From Hemileia vastatrix (Eukaryota > Basidiomycota > Pucciniomycetes > Pucciniales > Zaghouaniaceae), in the NCBI GenBank assembly GCA_030280995.1, contig JASXTE010000007.1, positions 8,795,501 to 8,859,500 of the forward strand: DNA of 64,000 bases. The letters are read 5' to 3'. A model generated the notes under the pieces. It was not told where the DNA came from. It did not search any database and saw only the letters and a list, made by a program, of their open reading frames with translations. The translations under genes were made by a program, and so were the position numbers. Below, in pieces: positions 1 to 12,300 of this stretch; position 1 is the first letter of the stretch; each line of letters opens with the position of its first letter.

Positions 1-2300
1 AAATGGGAGACCTTATATTGTTCCAGTTATACCTCATGCGCCATGGCAAAAGAAAGTGTTTCATATACCAGCAGAAATAAAGGAAGAATATTCAGAACTA
101 TTTAGTGAAAGATTAAAGTATGGCTTCTACAAACAATAAATGTCTAGTTACTCAAGTCCAGTATTTTGTGTTGTCAAGCATAATGGTGATTTAATGGTTG
201 TTCATTATTTGAGAGAGATGAACAAGGTTACAAACAATTCCAGAGGAATTTGTGGAATCATTTGCAGGAAGAGAATCTAATGGATTAGGGGATATAATGG
301 TAACATTCAAAAAGAATGAGTTAGATATGTTATCAAGACCCATGAATATGTATGAAACTCCATTTGGGAACCTTAGGTTGATCAGGCTACTGCTGTAGAA
401 AATCCTATAGTACTAGCTATAGGCCTTGACCAAGGGAGTTGGAGAAAAACCAGAGAGATAATCCCCTGTACCTTTAGAAAAACAAATGAGTTTTACCTGT
501 TGCAGTAAATTGGAGATCTGTTTGCTAGAGCCTCTAATTAAACACTCTTGACCTCTTTAAAAGTGAAAGATAATAGTCCCAGACAGACTACCAGAAAGAG
601 TTGAATGAACGGTAATATATTCCAACAAAAACCAGCCAATGAGACAGTGAGGAGCAGAGAGGTGATGAGTAAAGAGATAAGATTATTCCTTAAAAATCTT
701 TCCACACATGCATCATACAGCCAGTACACAGACCACCCTGACCAATTCCCTGCGCAAAATCCAGCTTTCCCAACCTTTTTCATGCATAAAAGTGCATTTT
801 AGCCCTTCCCCAGCGCCCAGGTGGGCATCCAACTTCAAGGCAGGTGGCTTCTTAGGGGAGGGTGTGCCGCTTCTAGGCCCTAAAACACCTATACAACCCA
901 TAAAAACCCTAAAAACCCTAAAAACCCATAACCTCACTAATAAACAAGATAAACACACATAAGACATACAAAAATGAAAAGAAAAAAATTAAAATAAGCT
1001 GATACATAATAAGTGACCCTAGCTTAAGCCTACAAAAGTACCACTGAGCAATAAACTTCCAATAAATACCAATAACAACACCATAACTGCCCTATAAAAC
1101 AAGGTAACCACCCATAGGGATACCAGAATGAAGAGAAAAGAAAGGACATTAAGCTGAGACATAATAAGTGACCCTAGCTTAAGCCTCCATAAGCACTACT
1201 AACTATCACCTAAAGATGAAAAAATCCACTAATAACACCATAACCCCAATAACACCCTACATACCAAATACCCCCTAATATGCACTCCAAAGGTCTACCC
1301 AGGTTTGGATCACCACAAAGCAGGGAGCTATGAACACAGTGGTAGTATATCAGGTAAAAATGATGTGGATAATACAGGATGAAATTCCAGAACATGTAGG
1401 AATTTTTATCAGTTATGGCGGTATAAAAGGGCAAGTAACTGATTATGGAGGGGAGGTTCTAGAGTAGAAACCAAAAACTAGGAGGTTTATTTGGGAATAT
1501 GCTGTTACTCTTGAAACGGTTATATTTAGGATAGAAGAGGCTGGTTTGAAGGTCTCATGGAAATTTTTTCCTGTTGTGTACCAGTGCTAGATATTGTTGG
1601 TCATATTGTATGTAGGAAGGGAAGAATTATTGCAGAAAAACAGAAAAATAAGGTTCTCACATGGCCAAGACCACAAAACACTATAGAATCGAGGGGGCTT
1701 TATCTATTTATACCTATGTGAGAATGTTAATTTGTGATTTTGCCATGTTATCTTTACCATTAAGACGTTTGACATGGAAGGAGGTTGCTTGGGATTGGAC
1801 AAAGGAATGTAAAGAATCTTTTAAATTTTTGAAGAAGATTGTAGGATAAGATATTCTCTTGAAGAAAGTAGAATATGGGCCAGGTGCTGGAAAGATTACT
1901 CTAGCGTAGATTCAAGTATGTCTGCAGGTGTCGCGGTGTTGAAGCAAGAAGAGAAGGAGAGAAAAAATAGGCCTGTCTTTTAAGAGTCAAAGACTTGTCA
2001 AGGTAATCTCAATCTAAGTTGGAGTTGTGTGGGGTTGCAAATATTTTGAAAAAATTTCAGTGGAAGTTATGGGGGAGGCATTTTGAGTTGCAGGTTGATG
2101 TGCTATATTTGGTGCAGATGATCATTATTCCAAGTTTACCAGATGTGCCAATGACTAGGTGGGTGGTGCAGATTAATTTATTTTCTTTTGATTTATTTCA
2201 TAATCCAGGAGAATCTTTCACAATTCCAGACTCTTTGTCAAGAAGGTCGCTGTGTGAAGAAGATTCTGAGGCAGAAGAATTTGAAGAAGATAAAATGTTG
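1..2300 (+). pseudogene. Degenerate Ty3-type reverse transcriptase-RNase H
   Basis: Broken pol remnant. Translated fragments align by eye with the RT-RNase H of the minus-strand element at 57356-59296. From base 30 the text reads PHAPWQKKVFHIPAEIKEEY, followed by YSSPVFCVVK-like and HYLREMNKV-like pieces. After an interruption at 394-1317 it resumes with YQVKMMWIIQDEIPEHVGIF, where the catalytic FIDD has become FISY. The RNase H tail at 2019-2290 reads KLELCGVANILKKF, then MTRWVV and IPDSLSRR. Frameshifts and stops occur throughout, so no functional enzyme is possible. It is a diverged, older copy of the family in the 50-63 kb element, on the opposite strand. The 5' part (gag, protease, LTR) lies outside the window or is lost. 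Confidence 0.85.
394..1317 (-). mobile_element. Solo LTR inserted in the RT remnant
   Basis: The stretch begins TGTAGAAAATCCTATAGTAC and runs on with the start of the LTRs at 50517 and 62474 (shared text ctataggccttgaccaaggg). It ends gatcaccaca, matching the LTR end aataccaca. At 924 bp it is shorter and more diverged than those 1.09 kb copies. It splits the RT reading exactly between the LRLIRL and GAMNTVVVYQ segments. The flanks ctgc (left) and aagc (right) fit a decayed 4-bp target duplication, as expected from the CCGC duplication of the complete element. Relative to the host RT it is inserted antisense. Confidence 0.75.
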
Positions 2301-2729
2301 TTAAACAGCATTAAATATTGTTATCCAAGGTTTTGGAATAAAGAATTCTGGGATAAAAATAAAGTAGCAGTGTAAATTGCCTTCAAAGATATTGAACTAA
2401 ATATGTGTAAAAAGGATGCCTGTAGCAAGGATATTCTGAAACTGGATTTAGGGGACGCTGAATTTAATGAAGAAAAAATAAGTGCTCTAGAAAATTCATT
2501 GCAATAATCAGATGACAAAGAGGAATAAAGGGCAAGTCAAGATATTAATACACCTCCTTGAGATGGGGAGTATCCTGAAGTTGACTCATCTTAGGATTGG
2601 GAAGAAGAGTTGTAAAGGTTATATCTGAAAGGTAGTATATGACCAGATTTTTGTGATGAAAAGGTTTTGTGAAACATTGATAAGTGCACTAAAAGTTATT
2701 TTATTAAATATGGAAAGCTATGGAGGAAT

Positions 2730-3838
2730 CAATCTTTTTTTCCTCGGTTAGTAATTAAAACTAGGGAAAGGAAGAAGAAATTTCTTAGGGAGTTACATGA
2801 TAATTTAGGACATAGGGGTCAAGATAAAATTTATTTCAGAGTCAGGAAAAAATTCTGGTGGCCTAAAATGAGATCATTGGTCAAGGATTGGTTTTAATGT
2901 TGCTCAGAATGTCAGCAAAGGAGTTATATAAAGCCTAGAGAAAAATGGAAAGCAAAAGTTGAAGAAACTCATTTTGATAGGATTAGCTTAGATGTGGTTC
3001 ATATTAAAGAAGGATGCTTTAAGTACTTGGTAGTAGCCAGGATGATCTTTCAGGTTTGATTGAGACAGTGCTGATGGTAAAAATTAATGCAAGTAATGTA
3101 GCTGAATTTTTAAAGAAGGAATGGGTATATAGATACGGCATAATGAAAATTGTAACTGTGGATGGGGATGCTGAATTTTTTGGTGAATTCCAAGAAGTTT
3201 TTAAAGAGATTGGTGCTGAAATTTGAGTTGCAACACCATATTACCCAGAGGCAGAAGTAATGATTGAGAGAGGGCATCAAGTAATTAAGTATTCCCTTTT
3301 TAAGCTATGCGTAACTAATGGGGCTAATTGGAAGAGTTATTTTCCTTTAGTATTATTTGCAGAGAGGATATAAGTAAAAAGGATGACAGGTTTTTCACCT
3401 TATGAACTCAGGTTTTTTCAAAGGGCAGTGTTATCTATTGATATTGAAGCTTGATATTTTGTATGATGTGATTGGGGCCAAGTGTGCTCAACTGAAGACA
3501 TGATTTTAGCAAGAGTAGGGTAGCTTGAAAGAGTGAATGAGTTCTTGGAAAAAGAATATCAAAGAATGATGCATATTAGCAACAAATCAGTTAAATATTG
3601 GGATGAGCGCTTAGCGCACAGATTAAGGGAACCATTGAAACAAGGGGATTCAGTATTGGCATACAATAGAAGTCTCAAAAGCCAATGTAGAAAAAAGTTT
3701 TCAGGCAGATTAAATGGTCCTTATAGGATCATAAAACATATAACTGGAGGTTGTTACTTACTGGAAGAATTGAATGGTACTTAATGGAAACAACATGTAG
3801 CATCCGATCAGATCAAAAGATTCTACCCAAGAGGGATA
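2730..3838 (+). pseudogene. Degenerate Ty3-type integrase
   Basis: Continuation of the decayed pol. Readable pieces in order are LHDNLGHRGQDKIYFRV with a zinc-binding CCSECQQ, SLDVVHIKEGCFKYLVVA (first catalytic Asp), VTVDGDAEF (second Asp), and ATPYYPEAEVMIERGHQV (catalytic Glu region). A C-terminal part at 3533-3784 reads RLAHRLREPLKQGDSVLAYN. The order and wording follow the integrase at 55781-57238. Stops (for example within the GAEI*VATPYY segment) and frameshifts make it a pseudogene. The DDE residues are mostly still recognisable. Confidence 0.85.
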
Positions 3839-5061
3839 TCAGTAACATAAGAATTACCTCCGGAATGAGGCAAAACTACCAAAGTAACCTCCAGGATGAG
3901 GATAAACTAACAAAGTTTTAAATCTTATATGCTCTGGAAAAAGTATAAACTATCATTATGATTTTTCCTTGGGGAAACTATGTGAGGCTATGATGCAGCT
4001 GTGAGGGGTAGGGTGAAAGCAATGGCAAAGAAAATGAGGCTGAAAAAGTGTTGGCATTAGCCCTCAACATAAGTTTTGTGGATTGAAAATTTTTAGTCAT
4101 TAGAGGAGATATGATAAAAGGGGTGAACTGGATTGAGGAACAAATGTCTGGGAGATTTAGAAAGCTTCTGTATGCTTAGTAGATGGCAAGAAATTTAGCT
4201 GAAGAAGATTGGCACATGGAGTGCCCAAATTTAGGCAACCATTTTTTATGAAAAATCTCAATGAAGATGTTAAACTGCGGGGCTTAAAATTTTTAAAAAA
4301 TAGTAGAGGGAGTAAAAAAAATCACTCTCAAGTACAGTTTATGGGGATAAAGGCAAGTGTCTTACAAAGAACTATGCGCTTTGCTCATGATTTATTTATA
4401 AAAACCTACAACATTATAATAGTTAAAAATGATAATAAAAATCATAGTTTAAAGAGGGAACTATGTACAAGTGCTAAATTGATGGTGTTAATCAGAAAGG
4501 AGATTGAATAAGAAAAGAGTCTGCTTCAAAACTACTGGGAAGTTCCTTCCACTTTTCTGGCATAATAAAGTTGTTGGGATATGCAGGAAAACCAGGAATA
4601 GAAGTGTAACTAATTTTGGTCATCAACTGACTGATCACTTCTATATGATTATAGCGGGTGTTCAATTTGTTATCCAAGAATGCAGGAGCTCATTTAAAGG
4701 AGGATGACATAGCATTGTAAATGAGACAAAGGCATGAGAATATTTGCTTGAAATGGTTAAAGGGAAGGGCTTGAGGAGCTCATCCTATGCAAATGGATTT
4801 GTTAAAGCCTTAGGATAGAGTAAAATCAGGTATATTTAAATGAAAAAATATGATGATAAACTTACTTGCTAGTAAATTTAAGGCCAGACAGAAGAAAAAA
4901 ACACTTTTACAGTGTTGGGCTCAAATCTAGAGGAAGATTTCATGGTAAATTCTTTTTTGGAGGAATAATGTGATTCAGCCTTTTTTTGAATGGAGATTTC
5001 TTGTCAAGAGTATGCAGGAATACACACACTTTTGATGGGTAAGGTTTTATTAGAGGGTAAT
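3839..5061. other. 3' remnant of decayed retroelement, no clear gene
   Basis: No supportable gene. Two copies of a 22-bp motif, ACCTCC..GATGAGG..AAACT, lie at 3856-3877 and 3887-3908. They correspond to the dispersed motif of the 50-63 kb element in the same sense orientation, so this is probably the 3' part of the same decayed copy. A 100-codon open stretch at 4209-4511 shows no recognisable motif. The CACTA-like element is inserted at the right edge. Confidence 0.5.
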
Positions 5062-5100
5062 CACTACGGGAAATCTGGGGGTGAACTGCTAGCAGTTCAC
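5062..5100 (+). repeat. Left terminal inverted repeat
   Basis: Starts with CACTACGGG and includes a perfect 20-bp palindrome GTGAACTGCTAGCAGTTCAC at 5081-5100. It pairs with 15408-15444 on the opposite strand at about 30 of the first 36 positions. AAT precedes it. Confidence 0.8.
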
Positions 5101-5439
5101 TCTTTTTGAAACTATTAGGAATTTGTCAGGAAACTGTTGGGAAACCATCTTGAAACTGTCAGAAAGATGTTTTTATATCTGATGAAAAAACATTGAAAAA
5201 ATAAACTGTCACAGATTGAATCCAGAACAATCCCTCCTTGAGCAGAGCTTAAGAACCACATTGAACATCAGTTAATCTCAGGTTTGGCAAAAGGTTGAAC
5301 AACATCACTTAGCATACCTTAATATTCAAATATTAAACTTGAATATATGTTGCGTGTATGATATAGAAGCATATGCATTTGAATTTGCATGCTAAAAATT
5401 GATGTGAATTGCCTATCCAAAGTGTATGCATAATGACTA

Positions 5440-5760
5440 TGAAGAATAAATATGCATGAAAAATATGCATAAAAAGATGCATAAAAAATATGCATAGTGA
5501 TTATGCATAAAAAATATGCATATTGAATATGCATAAATATATGCATAAAAATATGCATATTGAATATGCATTAAAAATATGCATATTGAATATGCAAAAA
5601 AAGGTGCATATACGTATATGAATAAAATATATTAATATGCATATAAATCTTTATAATGAATATGCATAATGATTGAAAAATGCAAAAAAATGATGCTTAA
5701 CGAGTATATTTTATGCATAAAAAGAAATATGCAATATGAATTCATATAGCATACAGATAA
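5440..5760. repeat. ATGCAT-rich low-complexity repeat
   Basis: Irregular repetition of AATATGCAT, ATTGAATATGCAT and ATGCATAAAAA units, with many overlapping self-complementary ATGCAT and ATATGCATAT words. Open frames here are translations of the repeat and are not genes. It lies between the left terminal repeat and the palindrome array. Confidence 0.8.
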
Positions 5761-6334
5761 CACTGGCAAACCATTTTGACCAAAACTCATACTAAATTTT
5801 CATTCTGGACTAAAGGTGTGAGGGAAGGAAGAAAAACAGTCTGACGTTAGAAAAATGCTACATGCACTCATTTTGTAGCAGAGCAAATAAGAAGTGCTGA
5901 ATTATGGTTGGTGCCCATAATTTAGTATGATATCATAATTTTATTTAATTTCTTCAATATTGAAAAGACTTTAGGTCGGTTGGTATGGATCTAGCTGTGC
6001 CAGGGTCTAATCTAATTATTTTAACAATTTCTTAATAATTAACGGGCTTTAATACAAAAACAGGTTGTATTTTTTGTGGGATATTGGATATGATAAGGTC
6101 TTTTGTAAAAAAAACTTATATTGTTTAAAAATATTCCTGAATCAGATGTGGGATAATCACTACAAAAAATTGTAGTACTGTGGGCAATAAAATATATGCA
6201 CAATCAGTAAAGAAAGGACCAAGTGAACCCTTTTTGTGCAGTGGGAATCATTAGAGTGGAATTGTGGATGAAAAATATAATTCATTATTACCATTTTATT
6301 TAATCAAAAAATTTATAATATTAAAAAGAACTAT

Positions 6335-9300
6335 TGATTAATTGGTATTTGACCTTTGTGCCTCACTCATATTTATCATTTGATTGATTTTTGTCACCAT
6401 TATGTTATTAACATTATAAGTATAGCAAAAACTTGTGTGCCAAATGCATACAGGGTGATGTTACACCTTTTATAATATTATTAAATAAAGGTAAAAAAAT
6501 ATGAAAATGATTTGTTTTACAAAAGACAAATTGATATCCAAAAGCAATATGAGGGATAAAAAGGTAAAATTAAAGCGATCAAATATGAAATAAAAAATTA
6601 AAGTGAAATTCTTCCCATCAAGAGAAGGTAGACATGATGGGGTGAACACCCACCAGTGGCACTAAACTTGGACTATCATTTCTTTTTTGTAAAAATAAAA
6701 AAAATCCACTGGAGCTTTACCAAAACTTCAGGATGACAATTTTGCCATATCAAACAACTTCTAGTGCAATTATTGAAGAAAAATTCATCTTCATTGCAAT
6801 ATTGAGAATTGATCACATCAGACTGCATGTGCCCAAAAGTGTCCAGCACAAGTTTGGCCGAACTTGTGCTGGACACTTTTATGATGGAGGTTAGCTAGGG
6901 TGGAATTTTTCTTCAGTTCATCTGGTATTTCTTATAAACATGTCCACTGGTATTTGATCTTTGTGCCTCACTCAAATTTATCATTTGATTGATTTTTTGT
7001 CACCATTATGTTTTAATATTATAAGTATAGCAAAAACTCGTGTGCCAAATGTATACCGGGTGATGTTACACCTTTTATAATATTATTAAATAAAGGTAAA
7101 AAAATATGAAAATGATTTGTTTTACAAAAAATAAATTGATATACAAAAGCAATATGAGGGATAAAAAGGTAAAATTAAAGGAATCAAATATGAAATAAAA
7201 AATTCGAATAAATATACTGCCATCAAGAGCAAGCAGACATGTTGGGGAAAATGTCCACCAGTGAGGCTAAACTTGGACTATAATTGCTTTTTTGAAAAAC
7301 AAAAAAGTGCCAATCTGAGGTTTAAAAAAACTTCAGCATAACCATTTAGACATATCAAACAACTTCTAGTTCAATGATTGAGAGAGAATTGATCACACCA
7401 GACTGTATGTGAAAAAAAGTGTCCAGCACAAGTTCGGCCGAACTTGTGCTGGACACATTTATGACAGAGAGTAGCTAGGGTAGAATTTTTCTTCAGTTAA
7501 TCTGGTATTTCTTATATACATGTCCATTGGTACTTGATCTTTGTGCCTCACTCATATATATCATTTGATTAATTTATTGTCACCATTATGTTATTAATAT
7601 TATAAGTATAGCAAAAACTCGTGTGCCAAATGCATACCAGGTGATGTTACACCTTTTATAATATTATTAAATAAAGGTAAAAAAATATGAAAATGATTTG
7701 TTTTACAAAAAATAAATTGATATACAAAAGCAATATGAGGGATAAAAAGGTAAAATTAATCTCAAAGAGATCAATTATGAAAAACAAAATACTAGTAAAA
7801 TTCTTGCTCTCAAGAGCCAGTAGAAGTGTTGAAAAAAATGGGAGCCATCAGGGCTAAATTGTAATAAGTGACCTTTTTTTTAAAGATAAAAAATTATACA
7901 CCTGAGGTTTGGAAGAACAACAGGTGGATGATTCAGCTAAAAAAAACTGCTTGTAGTGAAGTTTAATAAAAAATTTTTTTTGTTGCCATACAGAGAATTG
8001 ATCCCATCTGACTGCACATGACTAAAAGTGTCCAGCACAAGTCCGGCCGAACTTGTGCTGGACACTTTTATGATGGAGAGTAGCTTGGGTGGAAATTTTC
8101 TTCAGTTTGTTCATCTTGTATCTCTCATAAACATGTCTACTGGTATTTGATCAGTCTGTATCTTTCATATTTATCATCCGATTAATATTTTATCACCATT
8201 ATATTATTAATGTTATTAGTATAGCAAAAATTTGTGTGCCAAATGCATACCATGTGAAGTTATACCTTCAATAATTTTTTAAAATAGATGTAAATAAATA
8301 TGGAAAGGAATAGTTTTAAGAAAATTAAATTGAAATTTAAAAGTAAAAAGAGGAATAAAAGAGTAAAATAAAAGTCAAAGAGTTAAAATATGAAAAAAAT
8401 ACTGGTAAAATTCCTGCTATCAAGAGCCAGTAGAGGTGTTAAAGCAAATGGGACCATCAGGGCTTAATTGTAATAAGTGACATTTTATTTAAAGATAAAA
8501 AATTATACACCTGATATTGGGCAGAACAGCAGGTTGATGATTCAGCTAAACTAAACTACTTCTAGTGAAATTTGATAAAAAATTTTTTTTGTTGCCATAC
8601 AGAGAATTGATCCCATCTGACTGCACATGACCAAAAGTGTCCAGCACAAGTTCGGACGAACTTGTGCTGGACACTTCTATGATGGAGAGCGGCTGGGGTA
8701 GAATTTTTCTTCAGTTCATCTGGTATTTCTTACAAACATGTCTACTGGTATTTTATCTTTTTGCCTCACTCTAACATATTGTTTGATTAATTTTTTGTCT
8801 TAATTATATTATTAATCATATAAGTATAGCAAAAAATCGTGTGCCAAATGCATACTGAGTGATGTTACACATTTTATAATATTGTTAAAAAAATGTATAA
8901 AAATATTAAAATAATTTATTTTAAAATTTATTTATTGATATCCAAGAGCAATATGAGTAATAAAAAATTAATTTAAAGTGATCAAATATGAAAAAAGAAA
9001 TCCAAGTATTATTTCTAATATCAAAGGCCAGTAGAGATGTTGAAGCAAATGAGAGCCGTCAGTGATAAACTGTACTTAATTGATTGTTTTTTAAAGATAA
9101 AAAATTGTGTACCTGTGGTTTGGATGAACTCTAGGTGGATAATTCTGCTATATCAAACTACATCTAGTGAAGTTTCTTATAAAATAATTTTTTTTCATTT
9201 CCATAGAGAGAATTGATCCAATCTGACTGCACCTGACCAAAAGTGTCCAGAACAAGTTTGGCCGAACTTGTGCTGGACACTTTTATGATGGAGAGTAGCT

Positions 9301-12300
9301 AGGGTGAAGGTCTTCTTCAGTGCAACTGTTATTTTTTTAAAACATGTCAAATGGTATTTGATCTTTCTGTGTAATAATATTTTATTATCTGATTAATTTT
9401 TTGTCATTAGAATTTTATTAATTTTATTAGTACAGAAAAAACTTGTGTGCCAAATGCATGCCATGTTATATTACACCTTTTATAATATTATTAAAAAATG
9501 TTATAAAAATATGAAAATGATTTCTTTTCCAAAATTATAAATTAATATCCAAATGTAACATGAGTGATAAAAAAGTAAAGTAAAAGAGATCAAATATGAA
9601 AAAGAAAAATTTAAGAAAAATTCCTGCCTTCAAGAGCCAGTAGAGGTGTTGAAACAAATGGGTGCCATCAGGGCTAAATTTGATAAAATTTAATTTTTTT
9701 TAAAGATAAAAAATTTTTCACCTGAGGTTTGGAAAAACTCAAGGTGGATAATTCAGCCATACCAAACTACTTCTAATTTAATTATTTAGCATTTTTTTAA
9801 TATAATTTCCACAGAGAGAATTGATCCCATCTGACTGCACCTGAACAAAAGTGTCCAGCACAAGTTCGGCCGAACTTGTGATGGACACTTTTATGATGGA
9901 GAGTATCTAGGGTGGAAGTGTTTCTCAGTACATCAGTTTTTTGTTTTTCACATTTCTATTGGGTTTTTAACTTTTTTTTATCATTCATATTTATCTTATA
10001 ATTAATTTTTTGTCACCATATATATTATTAATGTTTCTAGTATAGCAAAAACCTGCATTCCAAATGCAAAATTGGTGATGTTACAACTTTAATAATATTA
10101 TTATATAAAGTTAAAAAAATATGAATATGTTTAGTTTTTAAAAAAATAAATTGATATTTAAAATTAAAAAGAGTAATAAAAAAGTAAAATGAAAATAAAT
10201 GAGATCAAATACAAAATAAAAAATACAAGTAAAATTTTTACTATCAAGAGCCAGAAGTGGTGTTGGGACAGTTGGGGACCCCTAGGTCAAGACTTGGTCT
10301 AAACTTACTTTTATGTATAGCTAACAAATTTTGAACTGAGGTTTGGACAGACATCCAGGGGACAATTTTACAATATTAAACATTCTTTACTTTAATAATT
10401 GAGTGAAATATCATTTTTTATTGCCATAGAGTGAATTTATCTCATATGACTTCATGCAACCAAAAGTGTCCAGCACAAGTTCGGCCGAACTTGTTCTGGA
10501 CACTTTTATAATTGAGAGTAGGCATACAGCAAATCTTCTTAAACTCAAAAGGAATTTCTTATAAACATTTCCACTGGAATTTGATCTTTCTGTGTCATTT
10601 AAATTTACCATTTGATTAATTTTTTGTCATCATTATTAAGAGTATGAAAATTATTTATTTTAAAAATTAAAAATTGATATCCAAAGCAATATGAGCAATA
10701 AAAAAGTAAAATAAAAGGGATAAAATAAGAAAAAAAAATCTAAGGAAAATTCCCACTATCAATAACAAGTAGAGGTGTTAGATCAAATGTGCACCACCAG
10801 GGCTAAACTTGCACTATATTTTCTTTTTTTTTAAACCAAAGAAAGTGTCCTGATGAGTTTTGAAAAATCATCAGGAGGACATTTTGGCAATATCAAACTA
10901 CTTATTGTGCAATGATTGAGCAAAATGTCATTTTCATTTCCATAGAGTAAATTTATCCCATCTTACTGCATGCAACCAAAAGTGTCCAGCACAAGTTCGG
11001 CCGAACTTATGCTGGACACTTTTATGATGGTGAGTATCTAGGGTGCAGGTCTTCTTCAGTTCATCAGGTATTTCTTATAAACAAATCCACTTGTATATGA
11101 TCTTTCTGTGTCATTCATATTTATCATTTGATTCATTGTTTTTCACCATTATAATATTAATGTTATTAGTATTGAAAAAATTTGTAAGCCAAATGCATAC
11201 TGGGAGATGCTACATCTTTCATAAACTTATTAAATAAAAGCAAAAAATATATGAAAATTATTAGTTTTACAATAAATAAATTGATATTTGAAAGCAAAAA
11301 CAGGAATAAAAAAGTAAAATAAAAGTTATTAAATATGAAATTCAACATTCAAATAAAATTTCTGCCATCAAAGATAATTTGAGTATTCAGACCAAATTTG
11401 CACCACCAGTTCTAGATTTGGAATATTTTTTCTTTTTTTAAAAATTAATAAAAGTGTCCACCTCATGTTTTCCAAAAAATCAGGATGATAGTATAGCAGT
11501 ATAAAGCTACTTCTTGTGGAATGATTGAGCAAAAATTTATTTTAACTTCCATTGAGTAAATTTATCCCATCTGACTGCATGCAACCAAAAGTGTCCAACA
11601 CAAGCTCAGCTGAAATTGTGCCGGACACTTTTATGATGGAGAGTAGCTAGGGTGCAAGTCTTCTTCAGTTAATCTAATATTCATTTTAAAAATGTCTATG
11701 GGTATTTGATCTTTCTGTGTCATCCATATTTATTATTTGATTATTTTTTAGTCACCATTATATTATTAATGTTTTTAGTATAGCAAAAAAATGTGTAATG
11801 AATGTACACTGGATGATTTTACAACTTTAATAATATAATATAATAAATATAAAAAAATGTGAAAGTTATCAGTTTTACCAAAATAAAATTGATATTTAAA
11901 AGCTAAAGGATAAATAAAAGGGTAAGATTAAAATTAAAGAGATCAAACATGAAATAAAGATATTAAGTATAATTTCTGCTATCATGAGCCAGTAGAGGCT
12001 TCAGAAAAAATGGGCACCATCATAGATTAACATGGATAAAATTTACTTTTTACCAAAGGAAAAAATTGTCTACCTTAGGTTTGGACAAACTTCCAGGGGA
12101 CAATTTGTCTATGTAAAACTACTTTCAGTGAAATGATGGAGTGATAATTCAGTCTCATTTCCATAAAAAGAATTGATTGCGTCTGACGGCATGCAACCAA
12201 AAGTGTCCATCACAAGTTTGGCCAAACTTGTGCTGGACACTTTTATCATGAAGAGTAGCCAGGGTGCAAGTCATTTTTAATCATCTGAAATTTCTTATAA

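Noticed and set aside
895..930. Telomere-like repeats of ccctaaaaa
   Set aside because: Only three irregular units, and they lie inside an LTR.
4209..4511. 100-codon open frame
   Set aside because: No recognisable motif, and it sits in decayed retroelement sequence; too little to call a gene.
6159..6180. CACTACAAAAAATTGTAGTA, resembling a plant CACTA terminus
   Set aside because: It is a small hairpin without a partner inverted end or target duplication nearby.
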